Shown here: positions 1 to 11,511 of the stretch, piece by piece
How positions within the stretch are numbered: position 1 is the stretch's first letter
Layout: every line of letters begins with the position of its first letter
Assembly (NCBI GenBank): GCA_004794785.1
Contig: SJOL01006484.1
Coordinates: 920,221-984,220, forward strand
Length of the DNA stretch: 64,000 nucleotides
Direction of reading: 5' to 3'
Source of the DNA: Opisthorchis felineus
Lineage: Eukaryota > Platyhelminthes > Trematoda > Opisthorchiida > Opisthorchiidae
Made by a program: the position numbers and the translations under genes
Notes under the pieces: model-generated
What the model was told of the DNA's origin: nothing
What the model saw: only the letters and a program-made list of their open reading frames with translations
Database searches by the model: none

Positions 1-480
1 ATTAGCTACTTCCGGGCCGCAACCTAGAGAGAACACAAACGGTGAATACGTTCGGACTTCGCTCTAGAGCATTATGTCCTTTTCGTTGCATGGAAGATGT
101 TCGTCGATGACTGTATTCCGCAAAGTACTCCATACAAAGTTGAAGCAATCAAATATACTAGGTCTGGTCCTTCTTCTGCAGCCTCATGCTTGACGATATG
201 ATGGATACGATGGATACTCAGATCCATATGGGTAGAATTCTGCCAGATGCCTTGCTGGCTGGATTTGAGTACGGGGATGGCATCGTTCTGTTTCACCTCC
301 AACCAATGTTTTGAAAAGCAGAGTGAATTTTGCCAGGTAAGCTATGAATCTTTAAAATGTAAACATTTATCGCGAGATCGGGTCAGAGAAACCCTGGCTA
401 TCTGTGCAAGACGCTATCTACTCGCAACCCACTTCAGAATGTACACTCAATTTTCACGCTGCTGTTGAGGTCATTTACAG

Positions 481-804
481 GATAATCAAAGTTGCTACTC
501 CACCTGTATCATGCTGGAAGCCAACGGACAGTGGTTATTTAGTGATAAGAACGCTTCTACTGCACAACCTAGCAATATCAGCAAATGTAATCTATCTGGT
601 TGGGGAGCGGGTGGCAACCCTCAACTACGGTTAAAGACAACCATAAACAGCATAGCTTCCATAATTCCAACCAGTAGCACTCTTACAATTGCTAGCCTTC
701 TATTGATTTCTATCTTTTTCCCCGTGGCAGCCACTCAGATGACACCAAGAGACATTCAGTCAAAGGAAGACAGCAATGGTGAGCACCATAGCGGCGATGA
801 GTAG
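481..804 (+). CDS. Possible terminal exon, membrane protein of unknown function
   Basis: An open frame of 107 codons begins directly after a good splice acceptor (a T-rich stretch ending TTTACAG at 480) and runs to a TAG stop. The first part has three cysteines, at about residues 5, 9 and 39, and several N-glycosylation sequons (NQS, NAS, NIS, NLS). A hydrophobic stretch follows at about residues 68-92, then a short acidic, polar tail ending HHSGDE. This is the layout of the end of a type I membrane or GPI-type surface protein. I recognise no family. No upstream exon could be paired with it because the window starts 480 bases earlier. It lies opposite the left-hand part of the galactosyltransferase gene, so it may be a chance ORF in an intron. 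Acceptor, stop and protein layout are seen; that it is a gene is inference. Confidence 0.25.
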   Translation, partial: DNQSCYSTCIMLEANGQWLFSDKNASTAQPSNISKCNLSGWGAGGNPQLRLKTTINSIASIIPTSSTLTIASLLLISIFFPVAATQMTPRDIQSKEDSNGEHHSGDE

Positions 805-1249
805 GGTGAGTGAATGTGAGCTCAATTGATATGTGATGCTGTGAGCTACATTCGTTCTAGGTGTTAACAGGAATTGCCATTGTGGGTACGTGGAGGTAGG
901 TGATCTGATGAGAGCTCGTTTGGTTTTGGCTACTTCTGGATTAAAAGCAGAAACGTACCAAGCCATAAACATAAAAAGCTGACCTTTTTATTCGACATAG
1001 GCGTCTAAATTTAGAGGCGACTGGGACTTAGGTCGCAAATCTAATTTTTCTTATTGTCTGTTGGATAATACTTCATTATCACTTTGAGTTGCCTGTGACA
1101 GAGGATTTTCTCTATGGTAGGTCTCATCCGCCTCCCGTTGGCCACTAACTATGGCCTAAAATGTGAAAAGAACTAAGGCCATCGGGTAGAGGCGCCCGAT
1201 GGGGAGTGACAGTACGCTGAACCCTGTCGTGGGGATTCTACTGCATTTA

Positions 1250-1365
1250 GTTATTCACTCTCACTCTCTCTCACTCACTCACTCACTCACACGCACTCAT
1301 TTATTTATTTATTTATTTATTTATTCGTTCGTTCGTTCATTCATTCATTTATCCATTCAGTTGTT
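1250..1365. repeat. Compound tetranucleotide microsatellite
   Basis: A run of CTCA/TCAC units (about 1256-1300) passes into TTTA units (1302-1324), then TTCG (1325-1336), then TTCA (1337-1348). Each block differs from its neighbour by one or two bases of the four-base unit, which suggests spread of variant units by replication slippage. Confidence 0.9.
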
Positions 1366-1529
1366 TCATTAATTTTCGCTTCACTGTCCGTCTAGACCCC
1401 ACTGGTTTTCTAACCTGATTTTTGTCCATGCCACAAATTCGGTACGGCTGCTGCGGCTGTGAGATTTCATAAGCGCACACGGTCGGCTATCAGAATGCGC
1501 TTCTCGTGAGGCACACGGTGCAATCTTCC

Positions 1530-1559
1530 CACGTCAGGTCACGGTGATGACCTGACGTG
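1530..1559. repeat. Perfect 12-bp inverted repeat containing AGGTCA half-sites
   Basis: Arms CACGTCAGGTCA (1530-1541) and TGACCTGACGTG (1548-1559) are perfectly complementary around a six-base spacer. Each arm contains the nuclear-receptor half-site AGGTCA, in inverted orientation with six bases between, and a TGACGTG motif like a CRE. The repeat is seen; a regulatory role is inference, and it could equally be a repeat remnant. Confidence 0.45.
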
Positions 1560-3027
1560 AAACCCATGCGCATGCATTCAGGTGAATTATATCCCCACGG
1601 CAAACATTTAATGTACCTTGGGTATCCGACGTATCAGCGAGCTTCCTACCAAATGATATGGCCGCGGCTTGATTGGACCCATTTCTCGTTGTATGCAGTA
1701 AGCATAGTGTGCTTGCCTGAGATCCTGGAATACTTGGCGCTGAGGCGTCAGAACTGGCCGCTTGTGACAACCCGCATCGTCTCATGTCACCAGCAATAGA
1801 CCGTATAGAACTAAGAGGAGCTGAACGAGCTTCTAATAGGTGTGGAGATAGCCAAAAGTTGTATATTGTCGAACATCCAGTAAGTCCTTCTGTCAAAGAG
1901 GGACTGATGTGACGGATGTGTATGCTCTGAGTCTCGCCTTCAGTCTATTCACAATACTATGTAGATGATTCAATGGTTTGGTTGTCCTGACCCAAATTTG
2001 AAAACTACGTTTCATTGGTTGTTCATGCTCCAGGTTACCTGTTCATTTCATCCAAATACCCGGGGTTTGACAGAGCCCTTGGAAGGTCACGTCATTTCAC
2101 CTGTGCAAATTAACACATTCCATATGAATGAAATGTACAGGTTTCGTGCGTTGGTAAGAACGAAGGCGCTTTGGTGAAATATGTAGTCGGCGTGCGATTA
2201 CCACCGTGATGTTATTTTTGCCATTGCTTTGTGTGAATTAATGCATGGGAAAGGGAGGATAAGCAGACCAGGCCAAAGAATATTTTTACTGAAAAGATGC
2301 TGATAGGTTGGCAGTCTGTGGACACCCTAGGCAGCAGCATTTTGATCCTTCAGGTGCGATCCGCCTGTCTACAAAGTACAGTAACTATTTGGATGTGGAG
2401 TTTTTAATTAATCTTCTATGAATCTCCTCAGCGTCAAAGGTAAGCCTCCTCTCAGATCGAAATCCTGAATAATTTTGCCCGCTGTGGTCGAAGATTCGAG
2501 CACCAAAACTCGGTATAATTAATGTCGTTTTTTCATTCTTATCCAACCAAACCATGTGTCCCACAAAATGCTCAGACTTTTCGAATTCATTCGTACATGA
2601 TACATTGCGGGTTCCCCTAAACCAATAAGCAGACTGGTTATTCTAACCAAGAAGCAAGTTCACTGACTAAGTCCTCAGTCAGTTATTCTTTGGCGACATA
2701 CTTCACCAGGACTTGAATGTGATCGGATTCTTCAAGGGAGAATGGAAACTAGGAGGTCTAACCCGAACAAGCTACCTATGGGGGAAGGCTACATTAATAG
2801 GTCACTTTGGCCAGTAATTCAACGACTGTCGACTGAAGAACGCGAAAATTGAGCTGGCTACCTAGTCGAGGGCTACTTAATCTGACCACCAGCGCACTTC
2901 TAAGGGTCTGAGGCCGTAAAGTTGGTATCTTCACTTTGTATATTTATCAAGGCCCAACAAGCCAGACGTATGTGGTTGTCTATTCTCCGTGGCAGATCGA
3001 CATTCTGTTTGGTTGATATGCGAGCTC

Positions 3028-3230
3028 GATATAGCTCACTGGTTAAGGCGCCAACTTGTGGACCGGAAGGTCTGCGGCTTGAACACACTCTCATCATCTC
3101 GACTGCACCTGTCTAAGAATGGGCAACCTGACAGTATCTCAGCCCTCGTGCCTCCTTTCCTTGGCGTGGCAGCTAGGTACCGAACGATACCGAACGGTAC
3201 AGTTGAACGACTGATGCTTTAGATGTGTAA
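3028..3230 (+). mobile_element. tRNA-derived SINE, family 2, decayed copy
   Basis: A tRNA-like head (TAGCTCACTGGTTAAGGCGC, then a degenerate B-box CGGCTTGAACAC near 3073) is followed by the body seen in two other copies (10320-10590 minus, 59131-59280 plus). Shared words are GGGCAACCTG.CAGTAT and CAGCTAGGTACCGA. Such elements are transcribed by RNA polymerase III and moved by a LINE partner. The tRNA half is eroded, so this copy is probably inactive. Confidence 0.6.
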
Positions 3231-4383
3231 TCTTAACTGACTATGCACTCACGTCTGTGTAGACCAAAGTCATACGAGAAGCTTTATTTGCAGGGAGACA
3301 TCTAAGGATGTGAATCGTTGACTTTAATTTTGTGCTTGCTGTTTTACACATGCTTCTTTTTTTCCAGAACAACACAGCAAGTCAAGGAGGTGGCAGAATA
3401 AATTTTCGGAATTAAATGTAACAAAACCAGCACTTTGTGAAAGGTGCACGAAAGGGTAGAAAATTGATCATCTCGTTACCTCGGTGGTGAACCTCATCTG
3501 ACCTGACTTAGAATTACTGAAAGTGGGTGCTGGTATTCAGAGTGGGCTGCGAAGCAGACAGCAAATGGACAGGCAGACTTTTCGTACAGTAAACCAAAGT
3601 CGCTACATTGGGCAAGCCCTGTTTCCTGTCTTAGCAACAAACAAGCTTTCTTGATTTTCTGAGGTTCCATTGGGGTTTCAATAAGCAAGATATTAATAGT
3701 AGTTCCAAATATCGTATCTGGAATTTCGTCCACGCTCGTTTACAAGTGTGTCACTTAGTGTTTGTTTCTAGTACGACTAGAGTGGTTTCGGGACCGATTT
3801 TATTTATTCCTAAATAGTCATTTCAAAGAAATGAAATACACCATTCAACAGAGAACGAGATTACGTACTATAAAAGTACGTATGCCAAAAACATCACAAA
3901 GGGTCCGACTTCCCCACAGAAACTTTTGACTTACCATGTCACTTGATTTTAATAGTGCTGATTCGAATACCAATTTTGGTGAAAATAAAGAATGTTCACG
4001 CGCAGTAAAAAACGTCGGATCATATTTTGCAGAAAATGTAAGGATCCAAAACGGGCCTTAAATTGTCCACATATGGGATAAGTGTTCATCGAGTTGCCTT
4101 TCACAAACGAGAGGTTTTACGAGGATATTAATTGAGACGTAGCGGTGGAAAAATCGTTGAACTGTGTACGTTCAAGTGTCTAAAACCGTAATTGTGCAGA
4201 CTCGCTAAACAAATAGGTGAGCCCTAGGCCTTCTATGGTATATTAACTCAGATTTTGAACTGAATCGTCAAAATCCGAGAAGAAAATAGCCTTGATTGTA
4301 CCGAAATCATATATGCGATTAAGCTGATATTTCGGTTAGACCAGTAATGACTGCAGGTTAGTAAAAGGTTGTCCTTTTTGGTG
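3231..4383. other. Non-coding stretch, nothing recognised
   Basis: AT-rich sequence with no supported gene. The 79-codon minus-strand frame at 3494-3733 has no splice support and does not resemble the missing end of the galactosyltransferase. Confidence 0.45.
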
Positions 4384-4635
4384 CAACACCCTGCTTACAA
4401 GGTCACTGAAACCTCTTCAACAGCCCATTGTCGGTTTCACCCTTCTTCAGGATCATCAGGGAGAGGAAAGTGGTGTCGTGGCATGGAAAAAATACTTTGG
4501 ATCTTGGATATCCTTGCAACTGAAACATAAAACGGTCTTTGTGAAGCATACACAGTCGAGGAAAACCGTGAACTAGAGATTCGGCTGGGATTCAGCTAAA
4601 TCTCCTGTTGATAACAAGTGAATTTACAAATGACG
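4384..4635 (-). repeat. Hammerhead-bearing interspersed repeat (family FB), copy 1
   Basis: The core of family FB is read on the minus strand at about 4384-4470, with CTGATGA and an intact GAAACC ribozyme-core segment. The hexamer that is ACCGGT in other copies is changed here. It is followed at 4520-4635 by the second module of the family (words such as ACTGAAAC, GAGATTC.GCTGGGATTCAGCT). Both modules recur near 26.6, 29.9, 31.8 and 34.9 kb. Confidence 0.6.
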
Positions 4636-4675
4636 GTACTTTTACCAGCTTTATCCATTTGTCTGGATAACTTAC

Positions 4676-4817
4676 ACATTTTAACGTCCTCTTTGTCTTC
4701 GTCTGTGGTTGGACAAACTGGGTGCTGATCAATGGCTTGCTCAACAATTCGCTTCAGGGCTTCGCGCGTGAGAACATAACCGGATCCACCGGAAAAATAG
4801 CCGCCTGGACAGAGAGT
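4676..4817 (-). CDS. C1GALT1: Core-1 beta-1,3-galactosyltransferase, exon 3 (partial gene)
   Basis: This 142-bp exon encodes residues 178-224 of the conceptual protein, including GGYFSGGSGYVLTREALKR. That is the glycine-rich segment which in the GT31 T-synthase family follows the DxD region and helps shape the substrate pocket. It ends in DKEDVKM, matching the family's 'ED...G.C' helix that comes next. The acceptor is a good pyrimidine tract ending CGCAACAG (minus strand) and the donor is T|GTAAGT. The entry phase is 0, matching exon 2; the exit phase is +1. The remaining third of the enzyme (family motif near RERFHPF, and the cysteine-rich end) was not found in 1-4675, so later exons should lie left of the window. 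Exon borders are seen; family assignment rests on motif recognition. Confidence 0.85.
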
Positions 4818-5427
4818 CTGTTGCGGAAAAAATGAAGGAGACTGGTCGATGACTGAGTTTCCTCAAAGCTTTATTGAATACATACAAAAGTGAATTGTTT
4901 TGTCTCCTCCCCCAAACGTAGTTTAATTATATCTGAATATGGCTTGAGCACCATCCGACTCCCTGACGTTTGGTACCAAAGTAACCCGTCCTAATCGCAA
5001 ATTCTCGTTTCGTCCCAGATAAAATAAAACAGCAGTTCCCTGAATTCAATTTATGGGCACATTTATCCACCATATTTTTGGAACTTGCCAACACCATGCT
5101 CAGCTGAAAAGCCTCTGGAGGCTAGAAAGCGTTGTCTGCACTCACTATAAGGGAAATGTTGATTTCTCGTGTGAGTAGAATGTACTGGGTCTTCGAAGTC
5201 AATCCAACAAGCATTCTTTCCTGACTGAGAATCCATAGGTGAAGTAGCAGGACCAGTTGCATGAGGTTTGGTCAATAGTTTTGATTGTTTCCGCTGGTCT
5301 CATGCATGCCGATGACATGCGTGAAATGAAACGATTTCATGGTACAGACCATAACATAATTTGATTAGAGGATTCTTTGGTTGCTGATCAGGTGGCTGTT
5401 GATCTGTTCGCCGATCTTGGCAACTGG

Positions 5428-5473
5428 CTTGCAAACGTTTCGTCACCATACGAGGAGACATCATCAGCTGCGC
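5428..5473 (-). ncRNA. Hammerhead ribozyme-like motif, Penelope type, copy 1
   Basis: On the minus strand: CTGATGA (5467-5461), one extra base, a stem GTCTCC...GGTGAC, then GAAACGTTTGC. CTGATGA, a hairpin stem and GAAA are the conserved hammerhead core. ACGT is a palindromic minimal stem III, leaving GTT as the cleavage triplet. Stem II has one U-U mismatch. The same motif recurs at 38.2 kb on the other strand, with flanking words shared (TTTGCAA, GGCGAAC). Penelope-like retroelements are known to carry hammerheads of this minimal kind in their terminal repeats. Activity is not claimed: the upstream base next to the core disturbs stem I. Confidence 0.45.
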
Positions 5474-5499
5474 CGTTGGGTGGGTTCTGGACTTCGTAA

Positions 5500-7400
5500 A
5501 ATCCAACTTCCAGGCCGGTTGAGTAAGCGGTATGAGGAATAAGACGTAAGCATTAGCCAGTCCAATCCACCACTCGAGTCTTATCAAACTAAAGAGATTA
5601 ATTTAGACCATTTTGACCTTTGGAACTCTACGGAGGCCCGACTTACGCAGGAAAGCTTGCTTCTCTCTGCGGCAATAAAAAATATCCACACACTCGATTG
5701 TGGAAGAAAACTTGCTTCGATTTCTAACTGGAAGCAGATGGACTGATTTTTTCACCAGAATATATCACGTCACGTTTGGACAATAAGTTGACCATCCTCG
5801 TTGGGTTTCATGGCGTGGTCTTGCATCAGCAGAGTGTCAGCGCCTCTTGCTTTTCCTCATTCGTAAACGGGCCTTTTTATTTGCACCCTGTCCTCAGACT
5901 CTCGCGCACCATGCATGCAAATTGTAGCTACGTGACAAAAGCCGTTTCACAGTTCACAATATGGCCTGGTGACTGCCGCTCTCGCGACATGAAAGAATGC
6001 CGTTCACGTCTTGTAGAGCAAGATTCATCTTACCTTTCATTACCAATCCACATACGATTAGATATGGAGCGGTAGAGGCTGTCAAAGTAGACGAAAGAAA
6101 AACACACCAAGAATTTCAATCAACTGGAAAAAGTCTGGAACAGATTGAAAAGTCAAGCCCTTCTAAAACACCGAGAATTGTTGAAAATAATAGTCTCATG
6201 GTCACAAACCACAAAGTATGCTACTATTTCGGTTTTTTAAATAATATTTTGGAGTAAGTTTATATTAGTGATTAGTGTCCTGTGCAGATATCATTGTTAG
6301 GTTTTCTCTCTCTATCATGCTCGAACACCTAGTGGTTTTTAATACACCTCGATGTAGCATTGGGGTTGCACACCTAACTATTTTTGACAGGTGTGATATT
6401 CCTAACTTTGTTACGTAGATCAGACTCTTTCTTAGCACTAAGGTAGTTGACAAGGCTTCACGAAATCCAAAATTTCACATACGTTCACTTCATGATCGAG
6501 CTCACTAATTGGCCTATACTCGGCCTCTCACTTTGCCATGACAACGTTATTACCGACTGAATGCAGGAACTTGTAGGAAAAAAAATTATTTGTCATTATA
6601 TGCCTGCCTTTTCCCCATTAAGTTTATGTTCATTCAGTGCCTTTCTAATAACATCTTGAAAACAAGGCAAACACACCTAAAATACATACGGGCACCTTCG
6701 AACAGAAAATGTAGCGAAACTTTAGCAGGTATTCATTGCTGTGGTCTCACAGAGTGTAAAAATTTTTATTGGACAATTTCTGCCTAGACCTCGGTGCCCT
6801 GGCGGTACCTCTACAAACGCACAACCATGAATCGCCTAATTAATAATGACCTAATGTCACATCTGTCGTCGACTGATGCCAGTAGTCGCGTCGTCTTACT
6901 CGCTGCATACAGCAAAGTGGGTAATCGAAAACAGACCACTTCTGACGCCGCCATTTTTCTCTTCCCCTTATGCGTTCTTTTCCCCCCTCAATCCGTTTTC
7001 ATCGACATCTCCGCAGGCCCATTCTTATGGACTGACAGATCAGCTACCGTCCATTGCTGTTAACTACAATATATCGACTGTCATGGTCACAGACACTTCG
7101 AAACCATTCTTCAAACCTTGACGCTCAGTTCATCTAGCAGACTTCAAAGTTCACACTCTAAAACCAGCCGGACAACAGACTGCTCCTGTATGTACGCTGG
7201 ACTAGCTTCCTATTGATGTTTACTGTTTCTCTGAAACGAGGATTCAAGACCCAAGTACGGTTGTTGACCTGATCTGCTCATGGGTTTCCCCTCGCTACCG
7301 GTTGCTCAAATCTGGTGATCCAGAAGTCGCTGCGACCGGTTCTGCTGGGGTTAGTATTACTTCAAGCCAAGGAGCTGAAGGGTTTCTACCAGACGGAAAA
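5500..7400. other. Non-coding stretch within intron 2
   Basis: Several overlapping ORFs of 60-99 codons occur on both strands (for example 5776-6075 plus and 6265-6453 minus). None has recognisable domains or paired splice sites. No other structure seen. Confidence 0.4.
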
Positions 7401-7408
7401 ATTCATAA

Positions 7409-7577
7409 GCGTCCAATGTGCGCTGGTGGAGTGCTGCTAGCACTCGCCCTGCGTATCAGATGTGCGCAGTTCAAACCCCGGCACGGCCAAGGATATGCAC
7501 TTCTGTTGAGCTCTAATAGGGGCAAAACGCGAGTCCAGTGGTTCGCCCAACTTGGTGTGGGTTCACCAGTAAAGTAA
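7409..7577 (+). mobile_element. tRNA-derived SINE, family 1, copy 1
   Basis: Matches 52205-52376 along its length. The head GTGCGCTGGTGGAGT and the box B-like GTTCAAACCCCGGCACGGCC form a tRNA-like polymerase III promoter. The body contains GAGCTCTAATA and GAGTCCAGTG and ends in GTGTGGGTTCACCAG. Two diverged copies 45 kb apart in the same orientation show it is interspersed. Reading frames across it are by-products of the repeat. Confidence 0.7.
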
Positions 7578-10319
7578 TTTATCTAGCTGGATGGCTATAC
7601 AAGTGCTGGCGGATTGGTGAAGTAGGAACTCAGTTCCCAAACTGGAAAGACCAGAACCCCGCTTGGTGGCCGCCATCACCTGTTGCTCCAACGTGGCATC
7701 GGTCTATCTATCAGATGTGCCGTGTACACTAAAGTAGTGTGATCCATTCTAATTCACAAATCAGAGGTATGGCCTACGCGCACAGAAGACTAACCAGTAT
7801 TTTTTCTGTCCTAGTATTGGTGTTCTTTGAAGCACTTCTATGATCTAATGGGAGAAGTCTAAAGATTAGATACACCAGATCGTCTAAGTGAAAAAGGAAC
7901 CTACTCTTGGTATATCAACTAGTCGTACTTTATGAGTTGCTCTGGTTAGATAACGACGTTTTTTTTTGTTAGGAAACTGTCTGCGTCAAACAGCCTTTTT
8001 TGTCCATGTAAAAATGACCCGAAGGCGTTCCTTTCAGTGCGTAAATATCCCAGCCCACAAGTCACCAGAAAAAGTACCGGTTTTCCGTCAGTCGGCTGAT
8101 AAAAGCAGTTGCTTTCAAAGTCCGACTGTCTTTTCTTATTCCCCCATGCTGGGCAAAGAAAATTATGGTATCGGGATCTAAATTAGTGCACGGTTGGTGG
8201 GCAAAGACTGAACGGAACCAACGATGCATAACGAAAGATACTATGTGGCACAAAATGTAGCCAATTTGTTGCTTATCACCCCGGAGTGATCTGACATCTT
8301 ACCTCAGAGACAGCATATCAGTGTTCTCATCGGTTTGTGAAAAAGTGCCAGGACGGCGTACACAAATGTTCTAGACAATGGCTTCGCAAAACTGTGATCT
8401 GTTAAGTAGGATGTGATTTCCGACTGGACATAATAGACAAAACTGGCATTCTTCTTCTCCGCAGGGAGAAACGTTTGATGTAAGAGGGATTAGAATTGGG
8501 CACTGCCTTTTCAAATTATTGTTGGGGCTGACTTTTACCCGTTAAGATGATAAAAGTTTCACGTGACCTATCTTCGGTAATATGCCAATCTAAGAAAGAG
8601 GACAAAAATCTGAATGGTATTTGGATTTTATAAGGAGGAAATCCGGAAATCGTTAAAGAACATGGATGGTGAGCGAGTGTGGAATTGTTGGCCAAAGCGT
8701 CACGTGCATCCACTCTACTCCTTTGGTAAACATGAATACAGGGGAGATGCCACGTGTGTCTGAACCTTTCAGGAAATAACCAGTCGATTTGTGTAAATTT
8801 TGACAGTTGACTTTAATTTAAAACTAGAACTGTCATTCTCTTCTATGTTAGCGACTACCGGCAACCCTAATGAAATCGCAATCCTGTAAATATTCTGAAC
8901 TGAAACGTATTTAATTCGAATTCGGACGAGTGCGATTAAAGCGTACACGGATGTATAACAGATATTTCATTTGTGGAGAGTAATTTCAGGTGGTTTTATG
9001 ATGGATAAGCATATTTACGGTTGAACAAGGTGAGTTGGTTTTGGGATTCACTGGTGCAGGTGAAAGAACAGAGGTTCTTCTGAGAAAACGCAACCGATGT
9101 TTCTTTAAACGGAGAGTTAAAATACGTTGTGCAGCTGCGGAGCTAGAATACGACAAGGCAATTGCGGCATATCGTATGAGTGAACTGTGTGTTGCGGAGA
9201 TATCAAAAGCAAAACCTAAGTGACACCAAAGCTGCCGAACCGACCAAATGAATTGGAATTCTCATTGATCTAAATCTGCTTATTTGCACAACACAGACAC
9301 AGGAGCCGTTTAGAGTGGTTTCAATTCCGACCGTGTTTTACCGCTGTTTCCGAGTTTATCTTGAGGTGGTTATCTGAGTAACAGGCCAAACAAGTGTTAG
9401 CAACGGTTTTCCAACTAAGCGGTTTTTCTGTTTGCGCACAGTAAACAGTGTTTACTTCCCTTGACGAAGGCCCTTAAAAGTGCGATTGTTTCCAGCAAAG
9501 TTCGTAAAGTAATCGGTGCTTCATGTGCTGACTGTTAGTCCTAGTTATCGACCCTCATAAAGAACCTGACAATAACTTAGCCACGGGAGCGGAATGTGGG
9601 CGCGTCATTAAGAAAGCCGTGATCGGATCTTATGGACATCAGTGGAGCAAAAGGCCTTTTGGGGCTGCACTGACCAAAACCGCCGAACCATAGAAAAAAA
9701 CCGGTTTTCTGGTTCCATGAACCACTGGGATTAATTCAAACAACCAGCGTTAATTTAAATTAGCAAATATATATGATGTATTTGCTTCTTCCTCTCCAAT
9801 GATTGTCTGTTGGTCTGAATAAGTTGGGAAAGTTAAGGTCTCCGAACTTTCGGTTCTTTGTTATAAAAAACGGCACCTCCTAACTCTGAAAGGGTATTAA
9901 TGTGGGTTACGCGGTATAATGCCGCACATCTGTATGGTTCATTGCTGGCCAAATGACTGAGTCCTCTAGATCAGCTTGGAACCCCCTCCAAGGCAGTGAA
10001 TGCGTAACACACTCAAACAACAGAACGAGACCATAAACATTCCTTGATGCCAAGCAGGAAGCGCACCCGAGTTGTCTACATTTTCTAATATTTCGACCAT
10101 ATGCTGCTTTAGGTAGCTAACAAAAAAGACAGGAAAGTGCAGGTGAAGCCAGCTAATACGGAAAAAGCCGAGGAGCACCACTGTTCTTTTTCTTACTCAT
10201 TGGAAATTCTCAGCTGCAGGCATATCACGAAGCTCCAGAGAGATTCGAACTCAAAACTTACCGGCTGGTAGTTGAAGACTAAATCACCTGGTCAAGGTGA
10301 ACCATCCACCTAGGGAAGT
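7578..10319. other. Non-coding stretch within intron 2
   Basis: No gene supported. A 62-codon plus-strand frame at 9035-9223 has an acceptor-like GGTGCAG and a coiled-looking end (ELEYDKAIAAYRMSE), but no partner exon and no family match that I recognise. Confidence 0.4.
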
Positions 10320-10590
10320 TTAACTATCATCATTATCATCATCATCATCATCATCATTCTACAACATTTTTGTTCATCGGTGATTTGGGTAGGTGATATA
10401 GAGAGTTGCGCATTGGAGGCGGTAGCTTATCATTGGGGCAGTTCAGGAAGGAGATACGAGGGCTGGGGTACTGCCAGGTTGCCCAAGCCTAGACAGGAGC
10501 AGTAGAGATGCTGAGGTTGGATTCGAACCATGGACCTGCCGGTCCGTAAGCTGGCGCTTTAACGACTGAGCTACCTCTAGCTCTTTTCAG
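10320..10590 (-). mobile_element. tRNA-derived SINE, family 2, best-preserved copy
   Basis: On the minus strand the head has a good A box (TAGCTCAGTCGT, 10573-10562) and a perfect B box (GGTTCGAATCC, 10529-10519). The tRNA-unrelated body follows (GGGCAACCTGGCAGTA, CTCCTTCCTGAACTG), and the 3' tail is an ATG-type trinucleotide run at about 10358-10326. This is the standard polymerase III SINE layout. It begins only about 13 bases beyond the stop codon of the adjoining LINE, on the same strand. Confidence 0.75.
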
Positions 10591-11154
10591 CAGGAGGGTT
10601 AGCTATGCATTGAAGGAAACAGCTTTAATGAATGCTCGCCATTGAGCATCCGACTGGGCCACGTCTGACAATGTCTCTAACCAATGATGTGCCCCGTCCC
10701 GGGTTCCTCATCCAGGGGGATGGCAATACCAGCGCAGTTAAGTTTGCTGGTAATTGCTTTCACGCTCCGCTGCTAGGTCACTGGTTGACTTCCCCTGGTT
10801 CGTTTTAACCCTATGCATGATTGTGTAATAGAGGCTTTTGGAGGAATTCGATCAACTGGCATATGGAGCAGGTGACCAAACTAGCGCAACCTATGGAGCG
10901 CGGTCGGTTCATCTGTTGTTGGCGAGTTATTCCTTCCAAAAACCATCCGATCTACTTCAGCATTACTGATCTGGTCTTCCTACAAGGTTTGAGCAATGCT
11001 TCGAATAGATCGATGACCAAATATCAAAAGTTTTTTGACTTCCTATGCGCACTGAGGCCAGGTTTCTGACCCTTGTAATAATATGTAGCACTCCGCAGCT
11101 TTGTAAGCTCTATCCCTGACAGATAAGCTGATGTAACGCCACAAGCAATACAAT

Positions 11155-11511
11155 TCAAGAAGCTGCTCTGGCCCTCCCGATCCGGATGGAAATATCATAT
11201 TTAGATAGACCGCCGGAAATGATACAGCTGCCCGAGTAGAAAAATTTGTCTACTACTTCAGTCGGCTCATCCGCAAGCATGAGGTTAGGGTTCGACACCA
11301 TCAAGTCTTGCAGTAGCACTTTACCAGGTATGAAGCCCATAACAAAACGTGTGGCAGAATTATTTTGATAATTTATTGTTGTCCGCATTACAAAAGCATC
11401 AAATCCAAGAAGGCCGATGTTGTCCGTGTATTGGGTATCTGTGAGCGAATAACCAGGGAGCATTTCGACCCCACAGGCGCTATAGACTGGAATTGAGTCT
11501 TTCATGATCAC
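11155..11511 (-). pseudogene. LINE reverse transcriptase palm/thumb, longest surviving frame
   Basis: A 118-codon frame covers the catalytic YADD position (here YTDN, codons 29-32), the LLQD...NP.L.LADEP.E block and the FxYLGSCIS-type block (here FFYSGSCIISGG), ending in IRIGRARAA. A short deletion lies before VLLQD. It has no start of its own: the ATG is an internal methionine of the decayed polyprotein. The altered catalytic motif makes reverse transcriptase activity impossible. Confidence 0.8.

Larger units (their letters stand above)
805..3020. other. Non-coding stretch without recognised gene
   Basis: Apart from the microsatellite at 1250-1365 and the inverted repeat at 1530-1559, no coding or RNA feature could be supported. 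The short ORFs are below 125 codons, overlap one another on both strands and lack convincing splice sites. I looked here for the missing C-terminal exon of the galactosyltransferase on the minus strand and did not find it. Confidence 0.5.

Noticed and set aside
3494..3733. Minus-strand 79-codon frame as exon 4 of the galactosyltransferase
   Set aside because: Lacks the expected GRERFHPF-type motif and a phase-compatible acceptor.
10500..10590. Candidate functional tRNA gene with perfect B box
   Set aside because: It continues into the SINE body and an ATG-repeat tail, and other copies share the body; it is a SINE promoter, not a tRNA gene.
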